A stretch of 64,000 bases of DNA from Hawksworthiomyces lignivorus (taxonomy: Eukaryota > Ascomycota > Sordariomycetes > Ophiostomatales > Ophiostomataceae): the NCBI GenBank assembly GCA_002917075.1, contig NTMA01000001.1, positions 434,001 to 498,000 of the forward strand, in the 5' to 3' direction. A program made the position numbers and the translations under genes. Below the pieces are notes generated by a model. It was not told where the DNA came from. It saw nothing but the letters and a program-made list of their open reading frames with translations, and did no database searches. This document shows, piece after piece, positions 56,300 through 64,000 of this stretch (the first letter of the stretch is position 1; every line of letters begins with the position of its first letter).

Positions 56300-57298
56300 G
56301 GTTCCTCCCTCTGTTGTCGAGCCGGCGGATCGAGCCGAGAGAATGCAATGCCGCGTTCCTGTCTCGCAAGTGCTTCACGCGTCTAGTCTTGTCGCTCTGT
56401 ACCTACTGCATCGGCAATAAGGATCGGTTGGGCCAATGAAGGAGGCAATTCGAACTCGGGAGCAAGTAGACGGCGGAAACACAGGAGAGCGAGAGATCTC
56501 GGCAAGACGAAGAGAGAGAGCCACGTCTTATTGCCAAGCGGTAGAACCTGTTTCCCCCTTGCGTACGTCTGAGAAATTTCTGCTGCTAGAACACCATACG
56601 GAGATATACAGCCGGGAAATCAGGTACAACAATGGTGAGCAGCGATGTGTGTTGTCGATCACAGCGGTTGAGAGGATATGGCAAAAGTTGCCGCCGTCGT
56701 TGTCTGTTTAGTGTTACACTGTTGCTATAAGGGCACGGACCATTTCAGCGCATCAGAGCTCCCGAAGCAGCTGGCAGCAGTTGTGTTATGTAATCATATG
56801 AGGACTTCCAGCGCCTACTTATTCGGTATAGAACAGAGACTTCGAAGCCTATAAGCCTGTAAGCCTTAACTATATCACTAATTCGAGGTGGGGGAGTTTC
56901 CCATTACGTCGCGCATCGAAATTTTCTACGCAGCTATATGTGTAATACCCCACGACGTCAGTAACTCGTCTGCTGTAGTATGAATCCGTGCTCCATACCT
57001 CCATATTAAAACCTCACGGTTGTAACAATCTTGGCTCTCAAGTCAAGCAATAAGCCCTCGAGAGACAAAGAAGCATTCAGTAGCAAGACTGTTTAAGCTC
57101 AATTCATACCTGCTATATTGCTCTTAGCTGTGTTCCTTGCTGCTTCCCAGTCGCTTGTGACGATACTGCGAGATCTAGTTTTCTAAGCTGGCTCTTGCTC
57201 TATTCTTTCTGACAAGACCGAGGCCCTGTCCGAGCTTTTCTCGTATTTCTTGCTGCTTTCCTAGGCTTCCAGCAGCTAGAGCACATAGAACGATCGCC
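56300..57298. other. Divergent intergenic region (Rsm1-like / Hal2)
   Basis: Common upstream region of two divergent genes. No gene, RNA gene or notable repeat is recognised. Confidence 0.65.
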
Positions 57299-58390
57299 AT
57301 GGCAACACAGGCCTACGCAAAGGAGCTGGAGATCGCCCAGCTGGCAGTGCAGCGGGCGGCCATCCTGACCAAGCAGGTGTTCCACGAGAAGGCCAAGGGG
57401 ACCGTGTCCAAGGACGACAAGTCGCCGGTGACCATTGGCGACTTTGGCGCGCAGGCGCTGATCATCGCGGCGCTGCGGGCCAACTTCCCCGACGACGAGA
57501 TCGTGGCCGAGGAGGAGGCCGAGGGCCTGCGCGCCGACCCGGCGCTGCGGGACACCATCTGGGGCTTCGTGCAGCGGGCGAAGCTGACAGACGCTACTGA
57601 AGAGGCGCTGCTGGGCGGGCCCATCGGCAGCGTGGCGGCCATGCTGGACCTGATCGACCAGGGCGGCAGCGCGGGCGGCCGGCGCGGCCGCGTGTGGTCC
57701 ATCGACCCCATCGACGGCACCAAGGGCTTCCTGCGTGGTGGTCAGTACGCCGTGTGCGTGGGCTTTCTCGTGGACGGCGACGTGCGCGTCGGCGTGCTGG
57801 GCTGCCCCAACCTGCCGGTGGACGACGCCGCGCCGCTGACGGCCGACATGGGCGCCAACCAGACCGACGCCGACGGCCGCCACGGCGTGCTGTTCGCGGC
57901 CGCGGCCGGCGGCGGCGCCGTCAGCCGCCCCCTGACCGATGGCGCGCTGGCCCCCGCGCGGCCCATCCGCATGAAGGCGCTCTCGGCCGACCCGGCCGCC
58001 GACCTGTCGGCCGCCTCCTTCTGCGAGAGCGTCGAGGCCGGGCACTCCAACCAGGGCGCGGCCGCGCAGATCGCCGCCAAGCTCGGCATCACGCGGCCCA
58101 GCGTGCGCATGGACTCGCAGGCCAAGTACGGGTCCATCGCCCGCGGCGCCGGCGACATCTACCTGCGCCTGCCCGTCTCCGCCACCTACCAGGAGAAGAT
58201 CTGGGACCACACCGCCGGCGACCTCATCGTGCGCGAGGCCGGCGGCACAGTCACCGACACCCTCGGCCGCCGCCTCGACTTTGGCTGCGGCCGCACCCTC
58301 GCCGAGAACAAGGGCGTCGTCGCCGCCCCCGCCGCCATCCACGCCCGCGTCCTGCAGGCCGTCCAGGACGTCCTCAAGATCTCGGCGTAA
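57299..58390 (+). CDS. MET22: 3'(2'),5'-bisphosphate nucleotidase (Hal2/Met22)
   Basis: This enzyme removes the 3'-phosphate from PAP, the by-product of sulphate assimilation, and is inhibited by lithium and sodium; it sets salt tolerance in yeast. A single exon encodes 363 residues from an ATG in good context (gccATGG). The metal-binding motifs of the inositol monophosphatase superfamily are all present: DKSPVTIGDFGAQA (about 40-53), the E-E-E near 78, SIDPIDGTKGFLR (about 134-146) and KIWDHTAGDLIVREAGG (about 300-316). Length matches the family. Confidence 0.95.
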   Translation: MATQAYAKELEIAQLAVQRAAILTKQVFHEKAKGTVSKDDKSPVTIGDFGAQALIIAALRANFPDDEIVAEEEAEGLRADPALRDTIWGFVQRAKLTDATEEALLGGPIGSVAAMLDLIDQGGSAGGRRGRVWSIDPIDGTKGFLRGGQYAVCVGFLVDGDVRVGVLGCPNLPVDDAAPLTADMGANQTDADGRHGVLFAAAAGGGAVSRPLTDGALAPARPIRMKALSADPAADLSAASFCESVEAGHSNQGAAAQIAAKLGITRPSVRMDSQAKYGSIARGAGDIYLRLPVSATYQEKIWDHTAGDLIVREAGGTVTDTLGRRLDFGCGRTLAENKGVVAAPAAIHARVLQAVQDVLKISA

Positions 58391-58645
58391 GACTGCTCTA
58401 GGAAGAAAGATAGGAAATCATGGGACGGTGGCGTCTGGCCGCACAGCTGATATCCACAAAATCAAATAAAATAATAATAAAAATGAAAATAAAAAAAATT
58501 GAATAATTCATGACTAGAGTTTTGATTCATAATGTACAAATCTACTGAATATACATACAATGCTGCCGCAGCTGGAAGGGCCATATAGCCGCAAAGGCGC
58601 ACCTCAGCCATCCACCTTCCCATCCCCGCTCTAGAATCGAACCGT

Positions 58646-59577
58646 CTATTTGATCTTCTTCTGCTTCAGCTTGATCGTCTCATCGTTGATAAAGATGCCC
58701 TTGCCCTTATACGGCTCTGGCCGCCGCCACCGGCGGATGCTGGCTGCGAAGGACATGACCTCCTCTCGGTTGATGCCCTCGAGCAATATTCTCGTCGGCT
58801 GCGGCGAGCTGGCGGCGATGCCCTTGGGCACCCCCATCTCGACCGGGTGGTTGAAGCCCAGCTTGAGCACGACAAACTGTTGGCCCTCGTATTCCTCCTT
58901 CTCGGGCCGCTTCTCCACCGTCGCTCTGTATCCGATACCGACCAGCCGCAGCACCGCCGTATGGCCTTCCGAGACGCCCATAATATAGCGGTTTAGATGC
59001 GCCCAGGTTGTGCCTAAATATACTCCGGTCAGCGCCTCTGTCCTGTCTGGTTTCTATCCTCTCGGGTTGCACTTTGCTGTGTCTGGCTGCATGCACACTC
59101 ACCCCACATCTGTTTCTGCTCCTTCAGTTCGCGGTTCTCAATGCCCAGCGTGATTCGCCGCGCTTCTGTGTCGTGCTCGATCTGTATGAATGGTGGAAGC
59201 AGCAGCTCCAGTTTTCCTAAGCATTTACATGTCAGCAGCCGCCCAGAACACCTGTGGAAATCCTCTTTGCTGTCCCCCAATGGCGCAAGAAACCTACCAA
59301 GCGGCCCCTCGACGAAGACTGTCCTCCGCGGTATCTTCAGGTACGTTGTCGGATCCTTCTTCACTATGGGCTCTCCAACAAGCACCTCCACGCCGGGAGG
59401 AATAGAGATCGGCGTCCGGCCAAGCTTCGATTTTTGGATCGCTGTCGCCGAGAATGCGCGGCTGCCGCGTGCTGCGCATTGGAAGGCCGGTGCGGCAATG
59501 CTCTGGGGTGTGGTCGTTGCCGCAAAGGACGGCCCGGCAGCTCGTGCCAGAGCCCGTCCCCGGCCGGGCGTAAACAT
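58646..59577 (-). CDS. Mitochondrial large ribosomal subunit protein uL6m
   Basis: uL6m is a component of the mitochondrial large ribosomal subunit near the GTPase-associated centre. Exons 59577-59298, 59216-59103 and 59013-58646 (phase 1 each) give 253 residues. The presequence is Arg/Ala-rich with R40-A-F42 then S43, an MPP/Icp55-type site. The two uL6 repeats follow: GRTPISIPPGVEV..VEGPLG, then MWGTTWAHLNRYIMGVSEGH across the last junction, GIGYRATVE and the C-terminal RRWRRPEPYKGKGIFI that contacts rRNA. Converges with Hal2, 255 bases apart. Confidence 0.94.
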
Positions 59578-60352
59578 GGTTTCCTGGTGTGCCGAGAGGC
59601 GTCCGCGGCGATCTGAATGCTTCGAATCCTGCGCTGGGCAGCAAAAGAGTCTCGTCAATTCTGCTTCAGACCACTTTTTCTCGCGGCTTTCGAAGCTTCA
59701 AAAATTTAGCAGCCAACAGCCCACGGGCCGCTAACAATTTTTTGGCCTGGGGGAAAAGCCTTGTAGAGCTTGTGCTCGCACGTGACCATGCGATTGGCCA
59801 ATCACGCTGTCGCTGAGAGCTTCTGCCACTTTTGGCGTTGTCTTTCACTCAAACCTTCCTTATTCGGAAATCTGGACTGCTCTTTCCTCAACTTTAACGG
59901 AAAGCTTCTCATGACAATCTGTTCTTCAAACTTTACTTAAAAAGAACTTGGAAGAGTCGAAATCTCACATAGAAAAATAGAAGCCTCTGTTTGTTTATTT
60001 GCAAAGAGCCTCTCAAATCAAATGTGACAAACTATCAGCTTTCAAGCGTCTCTTCAACTCTGTAAACATCACTCTAGCTAGCACCATAGGCAGTCCTCCG
60101 TATGAGTTTGGGCTGCCTCATATCGCAAAAGCAGGACACAAGACTTTATGCTTCCTTTCTCTACATCGTTTTTTATATTCTATCTCTGCTGCGCACTGTT
60201 TCAATTTGGCCGGTTTAGATTCTTGCAGCTGGTGGAATCTATTGGCCCACACGCAATCGAGATTGTAGCATCAACTCTTGTCCTGAAGGTGCAAACGACT
60301 TGCGATCTATTTTGCAGACATTTAGGTTCGCTGTTGCCTTGGGTATACTACC
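59578..60352. other. Divergent intergenic region (uL6m / Kar5)
   Basis: No supported gene. A hydrophobic frame beginning with the ATG at 60148 could be taken for a signal peptide, but it does not splice in phase with the Kar5 body. Confidence 0.6.
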
Positions 60353-62109
60353 ATGGGTTTTACGAGAGCTCTCTTGATTTTCATGGGACTGAGCTCTTCC
60401 ATCCTCTCCGCATCATGTTTTCCATGGTCCTCCGATGCACAATCATCGCAAAGTGGGTCCGACGATCTATTGTGAAACTGCAGGCACTTGGACTGACTTG
60501 ACTATGAAAACAGACACCAATGCACAGACATCTCCCAATTCTCTGAGTCCGTCTGAGCTGCTGCGGTCTGGAACCCCTCGCTCAGAAATGTACCAATTGG
60601 CGCTGAATGAGCTCCAGGACCTCGAGGCAGAGCCGCTGTGCCATCGTATAGCTGCACGACTTCTGGTCAAAAACTGCCAACTACTCGATGGCAAAGACGA
60701 CGCAACGGTCCTCACAAATAGCGACCGCCAAGCTAGAGATTTTGTCGATTCATATGCGGCCAGTCTTGCTATCTGCGACTTGGAGAGGGCCAGTTTCACC
60801 ATCCCATCCGAGTGTGATCCGTTTCGCGAGCCAACCTTGAGCCAGCTTCCGTTCAGCGAGGCGGCCGAGCTCCACGTATCTCCGGCGCAAGTCAAGGCCT
60901 GCCTTGCCGGCCTAGGTGACTCAGCATCTGCTTGGAACACCTGGGTCAGCTACAGCCACAAGGCCCTCAGGTTCTGCGAGGCAGCTCGAGCAGATCATGA
61001 AAAGAGTAAGCCTGGCGGTCATGTGGTATGGAAATAGAGACAGATGAGCTAATTATCGACAGCGCAAAACATTTTGCTTTTCCAAAGACTCACACGCATT
61101 CTGGCAAAACTCACTGACGACGTCGAAGCCGAGCTGCAAAGGCAAGCAGAAACATGGGATCTCGCGGCCCAAAATACTTCTGAAAATTTAAGTCGTCTCT
61201 TGCCAAAGGTTGATCAGATCCAGACACGTATCGCAGAGATAGGCCACTATGTCGAGCATCACCTAGACAAAGTCAAAGAGCTAGAGGGCTTCATTGCTCA
61301 GAGGGTTCATGCCATGACGCATATAGAGCAGCTGCTTGCCGTAATGACCAAGACAGTCCTAGAAAGCAATGCACAGGTCGCTCATGCCCACGAAGAATCC
61401 TTAGGCTACCTAGCTGAGGCAATAAATAGTGGAATGGGAGTATTGAATTCCTCAATAGATGCCATTCAGTCATCAACGGGTGCACTATCTCAGGAACTTG
61501 TACGTTTGTCTATGCATAGATCTGCCCGTTTTCATACCCAAATTTCTGCGCTGCTACCTCCTTACTTTTCATCACAAGTTTGCTGATAGCATCAAGGGAA
61601 TCGCTCATCTTCAACTCGATGATCTTGTACTCCGACAATATTCCATTGAGCAGGTAATATTAAATGAAAATTCTCGGATATTTTTATTTCGATGTCTAGC
61701 TCTTGCATGCTAACTATTGCACATTCAGGGAATTGTACGCCTTGATGGCCTGACTGACAGACTGTCAACTAAATACTGTGACCATTTGCGCTCGCTTAGC
61801 CAAGCAGCCAACATATCGATCACTCTCTCCGAAAGGCTAGACGAGCTGACCGTGGTGTCCGAAAACATACGGGGCTCTCTTTTGCAGCCCGACAGAGCGA
61901 GCCGTTTGTGGCCGTGTCTTATTTTCCCAATCGCTACTTTGGTAGTCGGCTCATATGGCTTGGCACCCTCCGTCTTCCGGAATGCTGCTCTCGCTCTATT
62001 TGGAGAGCTGCTCGGTTTGCTCGTGTCTTCTTATCTCACATTCAGCAATATTGGAAGCATAATACATGCCACAGGAAATGCAGCCAACACTACCGATCTT
62101 TTCGTTTAA
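60353..62109 (+). CDS. KAR5: Nuclear fusion protein Kar5 / Tht1 family
   Basis: Kar5/Tht1 is an ER and nuclear-envelope protein needed for nuclear membrane fusion after mating. I join exons 60353-60452, 60514-61005, 61063-61499, 61579-61653 and 61729-62109 with consistent phases, giving 494 residues. Exon 1 encodes a clean signal peptide ([16 protein letters not shown]...). The luminal family signature follows: [19 protein letters not shown] and LLVKNCQLL with its conserved cysteines. A long helical, coiled-coil region covers about 200-385. Two or three hydrophobic segments lie near the C-terminus ([34 protein letters not shown]), as in other family members. The first intron is 60 nt with a weak gtgggt donor, so the exon 1 junction is the least certain part. 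Confidence 0.86.
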
Positions 62110-62744
62110 TCGTGCTGGCTGTGGTAGGGTTCTCCGGGCATTTTTTTATTTTTATTTTTATTTTTTTTGATTTGCCTCCTTTTTCCTTTCTGTTTTCTTT
62201 GCTGCCTGCAATCATGTTTTTATTTTGTGGGGGGGTCACGGCGAGATTTTCGGGATGCACACATTACACAGTGAGTAGTACACTTACGAGAATACAAGAG
62301 GTAGAATGTTGCTATGGGTGTTGATTGGGGGCCAACGTATGTTTAAATGAGAAAATGGGCTTATTTGACAGAGCTTCAAATATTATTTCTTATTGCTTTT
62401 TCACAATCAACAGCTGGCTCAGCAGCTGAGTCCGCAACACTCATATGAAGATTATAGGCTGCCTATTGGCGTGAACCCGCCCCAAGGCGCAAGGGATAAT
62501 CCCGCGCCACACTAATCGCATGCAGCTAGGCGGTGGCTGCCATAGCAACCGCGACATGCGAATAAATAATTCTAGGCGGGGTCAGCTACAGCTAACAAAA
62601 AAAGGATGCAAAAGGCGAACGAATGCTGTCATCATCGCAGAGAAGAGCAGACGAGATCTTGTCTAGAGCGACATTTTGCAGACCATAGTAACGGATGGCG
62701 CTCAATAGAAATCTTCCAGTCCAAGCTCAAATATATCCAATACA
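62110..62744. other. Intergenic region between tandem genes
   Basis: T-rich just after Kar5 (62135-62170), then unremarkable. No gene seen. Confidence 0.65.
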
Positions 62745-64000
62745 ATGGCTAGGGTAAAGCAGCAGCCACAGAGGTTCGGTATCCGCAACCCAGAGACCAT
62801 TCCAGCCCGGAGGCCGACACACAACGAGACCGAATCTGCCTCAGATGATGACCCACATGCGCGCAAAGGAGCGAAGACAAAACGGAATCGACCGCCGAAG
62901 TCAAACCACAACACGAGAGGGGCTGCCCTTTTCCCGCCGTTGGAAGTGGAAGAGGAGGAAGACGTCAGCAGCAAGGCGGCACTAGAAGAAGAACAACAGA
63001 GACAGCCCAAACGGCAACGGAAGACAGCACAAAAATCTGCAGGGGTGACGGGGACACATGCGAGCAGCGAGCACCTCGATTTGCGCAGCGTCATGAGCAA
63101 GATGCGCACTGCGGTGGCGAATGCGCAGCAACCGGCAACGGCAACGGAAACAAAGGCGTCGACAGCAACGACGAGAGCGACGCGCGCAAACCAGAGAAGT
63201 CAAGAACAGCTGGAGCAACCAGAGCAACCAGAGCAACCGGAACATACAACCTCTCCACCACAGAGACCAGAATCTAAGCGCCGCCAGGCGAGAGCAAAAG
63301 GACCACCACAAATACGGGCCTCGAATAGGATTCGTGGGCGCCCGCCAGCCGTTGAGCAAGAGGCTGTCTCTCCCAGCGAGATTGATAATGGCGGCGGCAG
63401 CGAGGATGCTGCTGTTGATAACGATGGAAACGACGAGCATCGCGAGGAAGCAAGCGGTGACGACTCCGAAGACGACTTCGAGGAGCACAGAACGGACAAT
63501 TCCGATTATTCGCCAGAGCCTGCTGCGGAAGAGATTGATGCAGAGCAAAGCGATGGCACCGCAGGAGAAGAGGATGTGAGACCAGAAAGGCCAAAAGATG
63601 ACGATGTACATGAAGAGGCAGGGAACGAGATTGCAGATACGGCTGCTGCCGTGACAGATGAAGAGACGAGGACGATTGGCGTGCCGAGCGCAACGGTCCG
63701 GGCGATCATTCAACTAATGCATAGCATCGGCTGGGCTAAGAAACGAACGTGGAAGATGGCTTTCCGCTGGCTTTACGCCGACAATGAATATGGTCCCATG
63801 CCGGTCACGCCCCAGGGGCGAGAGCTCTGGGTCCAGCTGTGCGACCTTGCCAAGCTGTACGCCGCCGTCCAGCGACCAAGGTATCCGCTCCACCGGCGAT
63901 TTGACATGGCTGTGCAGAATGCCGACCTGCGGGAGGCCGAGCCGCGCATGACGCCACTCTACGACAAGATCCGACAACACGTGAGCGAGATCTGTGACGT
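62745..64000 (+). CDS. Hypothetical acidic, nuclear-looking protein, N-terminal part (cut by window edge)
   Basis: From the ATG at 62745 the frame stays open to the last base (418 codons and 2 bases). The start MARVKQQPQRFGIRNPETI is followed by clusters of Lys/Arg, a glutamate run, a small tandem repeat (EQPEQPEQPE), an AT-hook-like IRGRPP and a long acidic Asp/Glu/Ser region. From about residue 305 composition becomes ordered (IGVPSATVRAIIQLMHSIGW..., LWVQLCDLAKLYAAVQRP), suggesting a helical domain that continues beyond the window. I do not recognise the family. The character suggests a chromatin or DNA-associated protein, which is inference only. Confidence 0.7.
   Translation, partial: MARVKQQPQRFGIRNPETIPARRPTHNETESASDDDPHARKGAKTKRNRPPKSNHNTRGAALFPPLEVEEEEDVSSKAALEEEQQRQPKRQRKTAQKSAGVTGTHASSEHLDLRSVMSKMRTAVANAQQPATATETKASTATTRATRANQRSQEQLEQPEQPEQPEHTTSPPQRPESKRRQARAKGPPQIRASNRIRGRPPAVEQEAVSPSEIDNGGGSEDAAVDNDGNDEHREEASGDDSEDDFEEHRTDNSDYSPEPAAEEIDAEQSDGTAGEEDVRPERPKDDDVHEEAGNEIADTAAAVTDEETRTIGVPSATVRAIIQLMHSIGWAKKRTWKMAFRWLYADNEYGPMPVTPQGRELWVQLCDLAKLYAAVQRPRYPLHRRFDMAVQNADLREAEPRMTPLYDKIRQHVSEICD

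Noticed and set aside
60148..60501. Alternative hydrophobic first exon for Kar5
   Set aside because: Its possible donors do not give the right phase for the body, whereas the ATG at 60353 does.
1..64000. tRNA and 5S rRNA genes
   Set aside because: I looked for B-box-like GGTTCGANTCC with a matching acceptor stem and found no convincing candidate; a covariance-model search would be decisive.

Overview
The window is nuclear DNA of a filamentous ascomycete (Pezizomycotina, most likely Sordariomycetes). The evidence is short GT..AG introns of about 45 to 230 nt, GC-rich third codon positions, and a gene set typical of that group: fungal-order betaine-lipid synthase, KAR5/THT1-family karyogamy protein, SesB-NB-ARC-TPR receptor, XYD1-like xylose dehydrogenase. 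No operons, CRISPR arrays, rRNA or tRNA genes were recognised. All gene models were built by hand from splice signals, phase and family knowledge. I support 19 genes well, plus a partial RING gene at the left edge, a long open frame running off the right edge, and a few uncertain ORFs.

Layout: 0-30 kb is a housekeeping/regulatory region with a RING-H2 protein end, Ada3/Ngg1 (SAGA), BTA1 (betaine lipid), a Sir2-family deacetylase carrying AT-hooks, Dbf4 (activator of Cdc7), an Icp55-type mitochondrial peptidase, a polyglutamine SREBP-type bHLH factor with a very long pyrimidine-rich upstream region, and an NADP D-xylose dehydrogenase homologue. 30.8-38.1 kb is an AT-richer accessory island holding an NLR-type receptor (SesB-like hydrolase, NB-ARC, seven near-identical TPR units) and orphan ORFs. 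38-43.5 kb has a secreted GH43 glycosidase, an AusD/Trt5-like methyltransferase and a DOPA 4,5-dioxygenase family protein. 45-64 kb returns to core genes: a flavoprotein-F-box-ankyrin fusion, dynactin p27, complex I 51 kDa subunit, a Pex11-family protein, Rsm1/NIPA-like zinc finger protein, Hal2/Met22 phosphatase, mitochondrial ribosomal protein uL6m, Kar5, and an acidic nuclear-looking protein cut by the window edge.

Themes: chromatin and cell-cycle factors (Ngg1, Sir2, Dbf4), mitochondrial proteins whose presequences share an Icp55-type site (Icp55 itself, NUO51, uL6m), and two pentose-related genes flanking the receptor island. The most unusual items are the HFCD flavoprotein/F-box/ankyrin fusion, the Sir2 zinc-module AT-hook insertion, and the alternating two-unit higher-order structure of the receptor's TPR repeats.
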